Origin: VGBO01 sp964453335
GTDB lineage: Bacteria > Actinomycetota > Acidimicrobiia > Acidimicrobiales > CAIXPF01
Assembly: GCA_964453335.1 (NCBI GenBank)
Contig: CAYVOK010000005.1
Coordinates: 1-64,000, forward strand
Reading direction: 5' to 3'
DNA length: 64,000 nucleotides
The position numbers and the translations under genes are program-made. Below are positions 48,852-56,943 of this stretch, in pieces. The stretch's first letter is position 1; each line of letters starts with the position of its first letter. The notes under the pieces are model-generated. The model worked only from the letters and a program-made list of their open reading frames with translations. It made no database searches and had not been told where the DNA came from.

Positions 48852-50497
48852 GGAGTTCCTGATGTAGATCGTCTTCTAGATGGGCTTGGACTTGATGATG
48901 GAGTATCTCCATTTATGACAAAATTAGCAATAACATTCCATATTGCACTTAAATTACTTGGATTTTTTACAATATAATCATAAATATCATCATTCCATCC
49001 CATTTGACTCATTGCAGAAGTTTTAGTGGATGGGTTTGATAAAACGACAGCATATAAATTATAAATTCTTGCTATATCTTGCCAGTCTGATACAAGTGCT
49101 GTCTGACCAATTATCAAACTAATAATTCTTTTTGTTAAACTTGTATCTTTTGTATATCTATTTATTTTCATATAACTTCTAGTAATCAACGACTGAGCAT
49201 AATTTAAAAGATCATCGTACACCTTCATTCCAGATAACATAGGCTCTTTTGTATCATCTGCTCTTTGTGCTAGCATTTCTACTGTATTTTTTTGTTCTGG
49301 ACTTAGACCTTCAAAATAATTTCCTATATCATCAAATTGCTTTATTTGATTCATAGGATCGCCACCGCCATATGCTTGCGGCCCACCTTTAGAAATAATT
49401 TCTGGAATCGGTGTTTTTGATAAAATATACTTAAGAACTTTTTCACTAAAATTTCCCATGCTTGTGGCTGGGAAAGCTGCTTCTATTTCATTTTTCAAGT
49501 CTATTAATTGATCAGCAAATTTGCCTTTGCCTTTTTTATTCCATAAATCTGTAGCCGATGCTAAAGAAGGATCGGCACTTCTAATTGTTTTGACATCTTG
49601 TATGATAAGATTTTTCTGACGCAAGTCAAGTTGCTTCCAATAGTTTATAACGTCTTGTACAGTTTTTACATTTTGTAAATTGTCAGTAGTACTAGGATCT
49701 AATCCTGATTGCATTTCTACTGGTATTGATGTTTGATTTATAAGAAAATGTAATAAATTGTCTGACAATGAACTGTCGTTATTAGAAAGTTGTAGTAATT
49801 TTGCTTTCAAATTATTCATTTGATTGCGATAATATTTATTAAGTTCTTGTATAGCATCTCTTGCATCTTCATATTCTACATCATTTATATCAATATTATT
49901 TGCTAGTAAAAGCAGATTAGTTTTTACATTTGGGTCTTTTGCAGAACCTAATTTTACTATATAATTATTTAATTGTTCAAGATTTCTTATATTTGCTGTT
50001 TGTTTTTTCACAATATTTATGTCAAATCCCTGAAACCCGCTTTTTTGTTTTCCGAACATGGCTTGTTTTGTTTTAAAATGTGCTATTTTTTCTAGTCCAT
50101 TTTGAATAATTGGAGTATCAGCTTTGATTTTTTTTAATAAAATACTTAGATCACGAAAAACACTTGTTGCTTTTGCTTGGTCATCATATTGAGAAGTAGT
50201 ATTAGGACGTTGAAGAAGCGCCTCTAATGCATTTAGAGAACCCATTATTTCCTGCATCTTTGGTTGATAGTTATATTGTCTAGAAGCAACATCTCCCGGG
50301 TCTCTCAAATTTTTCAAAGTTACTTTATCCCATAGTCTTCTACCCCAAGATCTTGCATCAACCTCTTTGTAAACTTTGCAAACATATTGTTCTACAAATA
50401 AATCTAAGAATAAGACAGGGTCTATATCCATTTGATTAATTATATCTGCAATTTCATTTTTTAATGTATTGAACATTTTTATTTGAGTTCCTAACAT
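48848..50497 (-). CDS. large helical protein of unknown function
   Basis: The product is 549 aa. The ATG at 50497 overlaps the stop of the upstream gene (ATGTTAG). It is almost entirely helical and polar, with no signal peptide or membrane segment. FLDLFVEQYV.KVYKEVDARSWGRRLWDKVTLKNLRDPGDV near residues 30-75 is the most distinctive part. The last 15 residues are Ser/Pro/Arg-rich (SSSPSPSRRRSTSG). The family is not recognised. A virion or head-internal role is possible. Confidence 0.5.
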   Translation of the reverse strand: MLGTQIKMFNTLKNEIADIINQMDIDPVLFLDLFVEQYVCKVYKEVDARSWGRRLWDKVTLKNLRDPGDVASRQYNYQPKMQEIMGSLNALEALLQRPNTTSQYDDQAKATSVFRDLSILLKKIKADTPIIQNGLEKIAHFKTKQAMFGKQKSGFQGFDINIVKKQTANIRNLEQLNNYIVKLGSAKDPNVKTNLLLLANNIDINDVEYEDARDAIQELNKYYRNQMNNLKAKLLQLSNNDSSLSDNLLHFLINQTSIPVEMQSGLDPSTTDNLQNVKTVQDVINYWKQLDLRQKNLIIQDVKTIRSADPSLASATDLWNKKGKGKFADQLIDLKNEIEAAFPATSMGNFSEKVLKYILSKTPIPEIISKGGPQAYGGGDPMNQIKQFDDIGNYFEGLSPEQKNTVEMLAQRADDTKEPMLSGMKVYDDLLNYAQSLITRSYMKINRYTKDTSLTKRIISLIIGQTALVSDWQDIARIYNLYAVVLSNPSTKTSAMSQMGWNDDIYDYIVKNPSNLSAIWNVIANFVINGDTPSSSPSPSRRRSTSGTP

Positions 50498-50817
50498 TTG
50501 CTGCCAGTAGACCACGCATCACATAAATCTTCCAATTTCATTTCAAGATTATAAATTATATCTTTTATTTTTAAAAACAAAGCTTTTGCAGTTGGGTCTG
50601 CCGCAACATCTCTATCAATAAAAAATTGACTTATAAATTCCATATTTTGTATTATTTTTGTTATTGCTTGTTTTTTCTGAGAAAACGCTCTTTCAGATTC
50701 ATTAAATAATATATAAACATTATCAATTTTATAATTTTCAATATATAATTCAATCAAATCTATGGGATTTGATGATGTTTCCAATAGTTTAATTAATCTA
50801 TCTAATGAATTTTCCAT
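50491..50817 (-). CDS. hypothetical helical protein, coupled to the 549-aa gene
   Basis: The product is 108 aa and helical (LDRLIKLLETSSNPIDLIELYIENY, KIKDIIYNLEMKLEDL). A GAGG site precedes the ATG. Its last seven bases overlap the start of the downstream gene, a clear sign of translational coupling. It may be a partner of that protein. Function unknown. Confidence 0.5.
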   Translation of the reverse strand: MENSLDRLIKLLETSSNPIDLIELYIENYKIDNVYILFNESERAFSQKKQAITKIIQNMEFISQFFIDRDVAADPTAKALFLKIKDIIYNLEMKLEDLCDAWSTGSKC

Positions 50818-50881
50818 TTTGCCTCACAAATTATTTAGTTATTTGATCTTAAAATTATGATAAACTTTCTATTTTAATAGC

Positions 50882-51106
50882 ATGTCTTTGAATTCATATT
50901 TTTATTTTGATATGAGCGTACCTGAAGAAAAGAGGAAGGCTCAGTGTTTTTGTGAAGATTGTTGGAATACTAAGGGAATAGATGGCGGCATGTTTTGGGC
51001 GGGGTCTATTAGAGGATATGGCGACTATGAAGTAAGATGCGTTGACTGTAATAAAATCATACATTCGGTGGAAGAAGATGATACAGAGTCTAACCAAACC
51101 CAGTGA
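50882..51106 (+). CDS. small zinc-ribbon-like protein
   Basis: The product is 74 aa. CFCEDC near residue 22 and CVDC near residue 54 form a pair of Cys knuckles suited to one zinc ion. The C-terminus is acidic. Small zinc ribbons in phages often bind nucleic acid or host RNA polymerase, but no family is recognised. TATTTT lies six bases before the ATG and no ribosome site is seen. Confidence 0.55.
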   Translation: MSLNSYFYFDMSVPEEKRKAQCFCEDCWNTKGIDGGMFWAGSIRGYGDYEVRCVDCNKIIHSVEEDDTESNQTQ

Positions 51107-51716
51107 TTTAAATAAATATTGTCTAACCAAGACTTTGAAATTAGAACTAGATAAAATTCTAGATGGTAAAGATTATATTGAAGTTATAACAGAAGGTAAG
51201 CTTTTACTCAATATAAAGCAAAAAAACGGTATAGAAATTTTGTTTATTGAAGATGAGCATGATTATGTTTTTCTCAAAAATATAAGGGATAATTACGAAG
51301 AAGTTAAAAAATTATCAAAACAAAAGAATTTATTAGAAAAAGTATTCAAAGATAAAATAGACTCAAATCACTTTTTTGCAAATAAAATTAAAAGATGTAA
51401 TATAAAGAAGCAATCTCAATTAGACGGCTTATTGAAAAAAATTGATGGTATAAAAGAAAGATTGCAAAATGTTTTTATAATACACAGCGATTTTGCATCA
51501 CTTATGAAAACTTTTGATCATAACAAGTGTATTTTTGTCTTTTCAAATTTTTCACCAAGGGTAGTAGAAGCTATTAAAAAAATAAGATATTCAGAAGTAT
51601 TGTTGTTTTTTTATAACTGTTCAATACCGTATAAAAAATTGAAAGAACTAAATTTCAAAAACTTATCATCTAGCAAAGAGTCTACAAAATATATTTGGCA
51701 TAAAAACCATAAATAA
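51078..51716 (+). CDS. hypothetical protein
   Basis: The product is 212 aa from the ATG at 51078 behind GGTGGAAG. It overlaps the zinc-ribbon gene by 29 bases. Lys-rich alpha/beta sequence with a possible Rossmann-like end (NKCIFVFSNFSPRVVEAIKKIRYSEVLLFFYNC). No family is recognised. Confidence 0.5.
   Translation: MIQSLTKPSDLNKYCLTKTLKLELDKILDGKDYIEVITEGKLLLNIKQKNGIEILFIEDEHDYVFLKNIRDNYEEVKKLSKQKNLLEKVFKDKIDSNHFFANKIKRCNIKKQSQLDGLLKKIDGIKERLQNVFIIHSDFASLMKTFDHNKCIFVFSNFSPRVVEAIKKIRYSEVLLFFYNCSIPYKKLKELNFKNLSSSKESTKYIWHKNHK
51708..51715 (+). promoter_or_regulatory. T4-late-like promoter element CATAAATA
   Basis: CATAAATA overlaps the end of the upstream gene (stop at 51716) and ends four bases before the ATG at 51720. 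No ribosome site is present. Confidence 0.4.
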
Positions 51717-51719
51717 TTC

Positions 51720-51917
51720 ATGATTACATTTAAATCATGGCTTGTTGAATATGCTGGCCAAACTCTTGGGCAACCTGTAAATGGCAGGCAGTTTGTGGCA
51801 TCTGGCATAGCCAGTAAATATAACGCAGAAGGACAAGGAGAAAAAGGAATGAGTCCAGACAAAGCTGATCGTAATTTTCTTGGAAAGAAACTGTTAAAAA
51901 AATCAACAAAAAAATAA
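51720..51917 (+). CDS. small basic protein with capsid-targeting-like N-terminus
   Basis: The product is 65 aa (MITFKSWLVEYAGQTLG at the start). L-V-E at residues 8-10 matches a gp21-type cut. The mature part would be small and basic (GKKLLKKSTKK at the end), like T4 internal proteins that enter the host with DNA. It lies directly behind a CATAAATA element. Confidence 0.55.
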   Translation: MITFKSWLVEYAGQTLGQPVNGRQFVASGIASKYNAEGQGEKGMSPDKADRNFLGKKLLKKSTKK

Positions 51918-51926
51918 ATAATTTAT

Positions 51927-52247
51927 ATGTCAAACTTCGGTATGTTATTTGAGAGAATGGATTCTGACAAGCGGCAAAGCAAAGAAGATGAAAGACGCAT
52001 GGCTATTGAGTGCATCAAAGATGGACTTTCGATAGATGAAAATTTTTGGAAAAACTTTATAATGTTGCTTAATAATCCCGAAAATCTGGGAAAGTTATTA
52101 GGAATTAGCCCTGTAAAAATTACTAATTGGTATTCAAGAATTCAAAAGTATCTTGATGAGTATTTGAGCAATGCCGACTATGAAGAAATAAAAATGTTAA
52201 AAAAGAGAAGAAGTGTTGATGTTTCTGACTACGAGGAATTCATTTAG
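51927..52247 (+). CDS. hypothetical helical protein
   Basis: The product is 106 aa. It begins MSNFGMLFERMDSDKRQ, similar in its first six residues to the next gene but one (MSKFGVWREF). The middle (NFWKNFIMLLNNPENLGKLLGISPVKITNWYSRIQKYLDEYL) reads like a helix-turn-helix, so DNA binding is possible. AATAAATA lies six bases before the ATG. Confidence 0.5.
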   Translation: MSNFGMLFERMDSDKRQSKEDERRMAIECIKDGLSIDENFWKNFIMLLNNPENLGKLLGISPVKITNWYSRIQKYLDEYLSNADYEEIKMLKKRRSVDVSDYEEFI

Positions 52248-52280
52248 TAAAACTATATAGAGTATAATCGGAGGTTCAAA

Positions 52281-52637
52281 ATGGGTATGTCAAAGTTTGG
52301 TGTTTGGAGAGAATTTCAAAATCCACAAGCGGCTTTTGGCGCTCAACAAGATGGAAATCTGGGTAATTCCAATCCTGCTGGTAAGCCACAAGCTGGCAAA
52401 CCAGAAGAAGAAAATATGTCGCAAACAGCAGAAGCAATAGTCAATTTTCTTTCAACAAGGATGAGAGGAAAGAGCATTAGTGGTAGTTATGATGATGTAC
52501 AGAATCTAATTGCTAGAATAGCTCAAGAAGTGATGAGTCATGCTACTGCAACTAAAGGGCAAGGCAAATTGCCCATGAAAAATGCCGTTGCACTAGCTAG
52601 AGCCTTATCAAAACCAGCGCAAACCGCTGGTATGTAA
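52281..52637 (+). CDS. hypothetical protein with short aromatic N-terminus
   Basis: The product is 118 aa. It begins MGMSKFGVWREFQNPQ, loosely like the capsid-targeting-like family (W-R-E). A Gly/Pro/Asn-rich linker at about residues 20-45 is followed by a helical domain (YDDVQNLIARIAQEVMSHAT, KNAVALARALSK). It has TATAAT and a good GGAGG site before the ATG. No family is recognised. Confidence 0.5.
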   Translation: MGMSKFGVWREFQNPQAAFGAQQDGNLGNSNPAGKPQAGKPEEENMSQTAEAIVNFLSTRMRGKSISGSYDDVQNLIARIAQEVMSHATATKGQGKLPMKNAVALARALSKPAQTAGM

Positions 52638-52640
52638 TAT

Positions 52641-53711
52641 ATGCAAATAAATAATGACAGAATAAAACAATTAGCAGAACTTTCTATTAATAGACGGCAA
52701 AATAATTTGCCGTCTATTAATTCGTATGGAATGTTGAATTTGTCATCTCCTAAAAAAATTGAACAAATAAAAACTATCAGGGAAATACCTAGTAAAACTG
52801 TTACAGAACTAAGAAACGAAGCTTATAAAAATCGCAATTTATTAGATCAAATAAAACAATTTGCTGGCCTATCTGGTAATTTATACTTAACATTTGGTGG
52901 AACAGGTGATTTAGTATTGTTATTAGGAGAATGCTATAACGATAATGCTGCTAAAGTTGTTTATTTTAGTAATCAAAGTAGTATAAACTTGGCAAATGAG
53001 TTTTTAAAGTTTTTCAATTTGAAATCATTTGTATATCCCAACACAATGGGCACAAAAGCTGCCAATCATGCTACAGATTTATTGATGCGTACTGGAAGGC
53101 TGAAAACTAGCGCACATCTGGCAAGAAATTTAGATTACAATGATTGGAAAAGGCATCCGCAATATTATGAGCCTAAGCTTCCTAAAACAACCGATTGGAT
53201 TAGCAGAATAGGACAAAATGACTTTTACAAATCAAAAAAAGTAATGATATTAGGACCATGTGGCTCTGTGCGAAGTGAATCAAAACAACGATTTTTAACA
53301 CCAGAAGAATATTTAACAATTGCAAATGTTTACTTGCAAAAAGATTGGACAGTGTTTTCAACTGGATCTGAATCAGATCTACATTCATATCCAGCTATAA
53401 ATCATCCTAATCATTTTTGGATTACATCAACAAAAATGTTCAAAAACAGTTCTCTGATAAGCACACACCCATTTATAAATTTTCTCAAAATTATAAATTC
53501 TGCTTCGGAAGTTATTTCTGTTGACACATGGCTAAAAACATATACTTTATTGGCTGGAATACCAACTAAAGTAATCGAATCAAAGTTCTATGATTCTTAT
53601 TTGCCTTTTGGGCATGATCCTTCTGATTTTGTTTTTCTTAATACTAATGTTTGGCCACATCTATCAATAGTAAGACCAGAAAATATAATAAAAAATTTAA
53701 TTAATATTTAA
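52641..53711 (+). CDS. GT9-like glycosyltransferase
   Basis: The product is 356 aa. The N-terminal nucleotide-sugar-fold motif is LYLTFGGTGDLVLLLGECY near residue 92. Later segments (KVMILGPCGSVRSESKQRFLTPEEYL and EVISVDTWLKTYTLLAGIPTKVIES) match the acceptor-side V-D-[ST]-x-x-x-H-x-A-G-x-P region of GT9 enzymes, although the typical His is Thr or Leu here. It may be a diverged transferase. It starts three bases after the previous stop and meets the next gene tail to tail. Confidence 0.55.
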   Translation: MQINNDRIKQLAELSINRRQNNLPSINSYGMLNLSSPKKIEQIKTIREIPSKTVTELRNEAYKNRNLLDQIKQFAGLSGNLYLTFGGTGDLVLLLGECYNDNAAKVVYFSNQSSINLANEFLKFFNLKSFVYPNTMGTKAANHATDLLMRTGRLKTSAHLARNLDYNDWKRHPQYYEPKLPKTTDWISRIGQNDFYKSKKVMILGPCGSVRSESKQRFLTPEEYLTIANVYLQKDWTVFSTGSESDLHSYPAINHPNHFWITSTKMFKNSSLISTHPFINFLKIINSASEVISVDTWLKTYTLLAGIPTKVIESKFYDSYLPFGHDPSDFVFLNTNVWPHLSIVRPENIIKNLINI

Positions 53712-54136
53712 ATTCTTTTCCATGTGCATGGATATTTTGCCTTTTCAGCATCAATAATTCTCATCTCATAATATTGTTTGGCTAATAGCAAAGCTTCTGT
53801 TTCTAAGACTAAGTCTCTGTCATTGTACAAGCTATTGTAAGTATCAATATAAATAAAATCTATTGCTCCGTTTATTTGTCTATTTGATATAACTCGCACA
53901 TCTTTAATTTTAATTTTTTCTAGCTTTCCTATTTTTGCTTTATATGATAAATATAAAATGTCGCCCGGTTTATACTTATATAAAATCGCATCATTTTTGA
54001 AGTAGGTATTACATGTCCTTACTAATAATGTTCCATTCATTGGGTAACTAATTGTACAAATATTTGCTACAAGGTTACACGTTTGTGCTGCTCCTTGTAC
54101 AGATAAATTACCAGACATTTGTACAATAAAATTCAT
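53708..54136 (-). CDS. putative small virion protein
   Basis: The product is 142 aa, mostly beta. It begins MNFIVQMSGNLSVQGAAQTCN and has KPGDILYLSYKAKIGKLEKIKIKDVRVI in the middle. It lies seven bases after the poly-Thr protein on the same strand and is probably expressed with it. The family is not recognised. Confidence 0.45.
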   Translation of the reverse strand: MNFIVQMSGNLSVQGAAQTCNLVANICTISYPMNGTLLVRTCNTYFKNDAILYKYKPGDILYLSYKAKIGKLEKIKIKDVRVISNRQINGAIDFIYIDTYNSLYNDRDLVLETEALLLAKQYYEMRIIDAEKAKYPCTWKRI

Positions 54137-54143
54137 ATTATCC

Positions 54144-55257
54144 TCATAACATATTATTTATTTGATCTAGTAATTTTTGATATTCTGCTATTTTACTATC
54201 AATTGTTATATTAAAGTAGCTTGCAGCTTCTTCATATCTTAGCAATTCGTTTTCTGCGTAAGTCCTTCTAATCAATCCTTGAGAATTACCAAAATTCTCA
54301 TCTCCGATACTTTCAACTGTATAAATTGGATTGTAAATATCTCCAGAAATTAGTATTATTCTCCACATCTTTCCATAAATGTCATAAACAATTTCATTTA
54401 TTCTAAATTTGGCAGCGAATACTCCAGGAGCAGGAGTTGTTGTAGTTGGATATGGTGTTGTAGTTGTAGTTGTACCAGGCGTCGGTGTTGTTGAAGTGGT
54501 AGTTATTGGCGTCGGTGTTGTTGAAGTCGTAGGTATTAATGTAGTTGTAGTAGTAGATGTAGTTGGTGTACTTGTAGTTGTAGTTGTGGAAGTAGTTGGT
54601 GTACTTGTAGTTGTAGTTGTGGAAGTAGTTGGTGTACTTGTAGTTGTAGTTGTGGAAGTAGTTGGTGTGCTTGTAGTTGTAGTTGTGGAAGTCGTTGGTG
54701 CCGATGTAGTTGTAGTTGTGGAAGTCGTTGGTGCCGATGTAGTTGTAGTTGTGGAAGTCNNNNNNNNNNNNNNNNNNNNNNNNNNNNNNNNNNNNNNNNN
54801 NNNNNNNNNNNNNNNNNNNNNNNNNNNNNNNNNNNNNNNNNNNNNNNNNNNNNNNNNNNCTTGTAGTTGTGGTCGTAGAGGTTGTTGGGGCGCTTGTAGT
54901 TGTGGTCGTAGATGTAGTTGGGGTACTTGTAGTCGTAGTAGTAGATGTAGTTGGTGCGCTTGTAGTCGTAGTCGTAGATGTAGTTGGTGCGCTTGTAGTT
55001 GTGGTCGTAGATGTAGTTGGTGTGCTTGTAGTCGTAGTGGTAGAGGTTGTTGGGGCGCTTGTAGTTGTGGTCGTAGAGGTTGTTGGGGCGCTTGTAGTCG
55101 TAGTGGTAGAGGTAGTGGGTGCCGATGTAGTTGTAGTAGTAGAAGTTGTTGGTGCCGATGTAGTCGTAGTGGTAGAAGTGGTCGTTGTAGTAGTCGTAGT
55201 CGTCGTAGTGGTAGTAGTAGTACCAAAAGGAACATAAAAATACTGCGTAATTAACAT
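54144..55257 (-). CDS. poly-Thr/Ser repeat fibre-like protein, interrupted by an assembly gap
   Basis: The N-terminus (MLITQYFYVPFG) leads into a long Thr tract with an 11-residue unit, TTTTTSAPTTS, repeated many times. The C-terminal 90 residues are folded (AAKFRINEIVYDIYGKMWRI, then YAENELLRYEEAASYFNI). The two halves lie in different frames on the two sides of the N gap at 54760-54859, which I read as wrong gap length rather than a frameshift. The Thr stalk could be glycosylated. CATAAATA lies seven bases before the ATG on the minus strand. Confidence 0.62.
54540..55160. repeat. 33-bp tandem coding repeats (poly-Thr stalk)
   Basis: Units of about 33 bases encode TTTTTSAPTTS or STPTTS on the minus strand. 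They flank and probably fill the N gap. The unit is a multiple of three, so gain or loss of units would not break the frame. Confidence 0.8.
54760..54859. other. assembly gap (100 N)
   Basis: Exactly 100 N inside the 33-bp repeat array; the frame differs on the two sides. Confidence 0.98.
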
Positions 55258-55264
55258 ATATTTT

Positions 55265-55272
55265 TATTTATG
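55265..55272 (-). promoter_or_regulatory. T4-late-like promoter element CATAAATA
   Basis: On the minus strand CATAAATA ends seven bases before the ATG at 55257, with no ribosome site. Confidence 0.4.
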
Positions 55273-55317
55273 ATTGCAAGATAGGAAACAAAAAATAAAT
55301 TAAATTATATAATTTAA

Positions 55318-55767
55318 TTAAACAGAGGCTATAAATCCCATAACTGTTGTATAAACAGTTTGTGCTTGTCCGCTATTGTTATATGCTTTGCAAATTATAC
55401 TTTCTGTTGCATTGGCAACAAAACCTGGGTCAAAATGAATTTGAACATTTGTATTAAAAGGAGATATGAAAGCAGTAGATAACAAGTTTGCATCTTGATA
55501 AATTTCTATTTTTACAGGTCCAGCAGAACAAGATGCTTGAACAGACTTTAACAAAAACTTTTTACTTGATCCAACTGTATATGAAGATAAAGTTGTTGAC
55601 GAACCATCTGCGGCAGCTACGCCTGAAGTATAATCATTTACAATGTCTGCGCTTGCAAAATCAGTGCTACTTACAGAAAGTTTTCCGCCAACAATAGTTG
55701 CAAAAGAAGAAGAATTGTTTGGATCTACTAGTGAAACGGGCAAGCCATATCTACTTTGTTCTGCCAT
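55318..55767 (-). CDS. putative virion structural protein
   Basis: The product is 149 aa with AAGGA before the ATG. It is Ser/Thr/Val/Ala-rich beta sequence (SSTTLSSYTVGSSKKFLLKSVQAS, VKIEIYQDANLLSTAFI) that reads like a jelly-roll. The C-terminal half is similar in style to the 11462 and 56308 proteins. It is probably a head or fibre decoration protein. The exact role is unknown. Confidence 0.5.
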   Translation of the reverse strand: MAEQSRYGLPVSLVDPNNSSSFATIVGGKLSVSSTDFASADIVNDYTSGVAAADGSSTTLSSYTVGSSKKFLLKSVQASCSAGPVKIEIYQDANLLSTAFISPFNTNVQIHFDPGFVANATESIICKAYNNSGQAQTVYTTVMGFIASV

Positions 55768-55809
55768 AATAGTTCCTTTTAATAAAACTATTATTATATA
55801 TTAATAAAG

Positions 55810-56295
55810 TCAGATATTATCTTCTTTATCGGGTTCTCCGTACTGAACATCTCTATCTGCCCACTTAATTGCTAAATTAAGTCCTCTGCTTAACATACCA
55901 CATAATGTAGTTGGATTTCCAACAGCTTCTATATTAAAGTTTTCTGTTGCTTCATCTTCTAGCCATATTAAGGCGAATGTTAAATTGTTTCTTTTTTTTA
56001 ATTCGTATGCCATTTGTCTACAAGTTACTACGGAAAGATCTGGTATGCCTTTTTTAGTAGCAGGTTCTTCCCATTTAGATTTAAAGTCTTCTAATTTATG
56101 TTTATGAAGACATAAAACCATTTCTTTTTTTCTTGTATGTAAGCTTAGAAAGTTATCGGTTTTTTCAGCTATTCTAGTTATTTTTACAACAAGTCTTTCT
56201 TCAAGACATTCAAAAAATATTCTGTCTTCTTCGACTTTTTTAATAATAACGCCTTTAATCTGTCCAAACCAATCGCTAAATTCTTGTGTGTCCAT
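55810..56295 (-). CDS. hypothetical protein
   Basis: The product is 161 aa. It begins MDTQEFSDWFGQIKGVIIKKVEED, with strands after it (RIFFECLEERLVVKITRIAE). The N-terminus has an F-S-D-W-F core faintly like the capsid-targeting-like peptides, but lacks a clear cut site, so I do not include it in that set. The rest is alpha/beta. No family is recognised. Confidence 0.5.
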   Translation of the reverse strand: MDTQEFSDWFGQIKGVIIKKVEEDRIFFECLEERLVVKITRIAEKTDNFLSLHTRKKEMVLCLHKHKLEDFKSKWEEPATKKGIPDLSVVTCRQMAYELKKRNNLTFALIWLEDEATENFNIEAVGNPTTLCGMLSRGLNLAIKWADRDVQYGEPDKEDNI

Positions 56296-56307
56296 ATTAA
56301 ACCAATT

Positions 56308-56886
56308 TTAAGGAATAGTATAACCTAATATAGTAGCAGAATAATTTCCTTGAACACCTGTATTGTAATTGGTTGCTTTTATTTTAATAGCTGTGCCGCT
56401 TGGTATCATTAAAGGTGTATCTTTTATATCTAAAGATACATTCGGGTTTGCATTTGTTGTTCTATAAGTAAATCTTGGCGAAGTTTCTGTCCCTACAAAA
56501 ACTTCATATTTACCATTTAAATCACTACTTGCTGTGAATCCCGTAAAAACCAATTTAACACTTGATGGAGTGTAAGTCACAACATCTGCTGTTGTTCCTC
56601 CAGATGCTGCTGTAATTGCTGCTTCTCCAAAAGAATTGACTGGATTTGCTGGAGCACTAGGTATATTTCTTACTACCAAAGCATATTCATCGCCTACTGG
56701 TGCTGTGTTAAGAACTCTTACAATTTCATCATAATTTTGATCACCAGCAAGAAGTATTCTTGTTCTTCTAACTGAATTGCTCGAGGGATCAGTCATGAGA
56801 GTTTCGTCAAGTTTTGATCCGTTTGGATACAAAGCAGGATCGAAATAATAAAGCTGAGTGAAAGTATTTGTTCTTGTTACTGGCAT
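56308..56886 (-). CDS. putative virion structural protein
   Basis: The product is 192 aa. It has FTQLYYFDPALYPNGSKLDETLMTD near the start and a Thr/Val-rich beta C-terminal domain (VKLVFTGFTASSDLNGKYEVFVG, GTAIKIKATNYNTGVQGNYSATI). The only AGGAG lies about 21 bases before the ATG, on the far side of a small hairpin and of a seven-codon frame that starts at 56900. Initiation therefore looks unusual. Confidence 0.5.
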   Translation of the reverse strand: MPVTRTNTFTQLYYFDPALYPNGSKLDETLMTDPSSNSVRRTRILLAGDQNYDEIVRVLNTAPVGDEYALVVRNIPSAPANPVNSFGEAAITAASGGTTADVVTYTPSSVKLVFTGFTASSDLNGKYEVFVGTETSPRFTYRTTNANPNVSLDIKDTPLMIPSGTAIKIKATNYNTGVQGNYSATILGYTIP

Positions 56887-56900
56887 AGTATAAAAGCCAT
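56877..56900 (-). promoter_or_regulatory. seven-codon leader frame and hairpin before the 56308-56886 gene
   Basis: AGGAG at 56912-56908 is seven bases before an ATG (56900) that encodes MAFILCQ and then stops inside the start of the main gene. AAGCC-TTAT-GGCTT in the same stretch can fold and bring the ribosome site close to the main ATG at 56886. Confidence 0.4.
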
Positions 56901-56943
56901 AAGGCTTCTCCTATTTTATCTATTACATACAATATATAGTTTT

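Noticed and set aside
54403..55254. Plus-strand frames rich in Val (VVVVVEVVG) in the Thr-rich regions, also near 59779-60057 and 62413-63214
   Set aside because: They are complements of Thr/Ser codons (ACN/AGT) and arise wherever a poly-Thr tract lies on the other strand.
54144..55257. Programmed frameshift inside the poly-Thr protein
   Set aside because: The frame change coincides with a run of exactly 100 N, a placeholder for unknown distance; the same is true at 121-220 and 62519-62618.
55810..56295. Further member of the capsid-targeting-like set (MDTQEFSDWFGQIKG)
   Set aside because: It has an F-S-D-W-F core but no [L/I]-x-E site and a longer spacing from Met, so the match may be chance.
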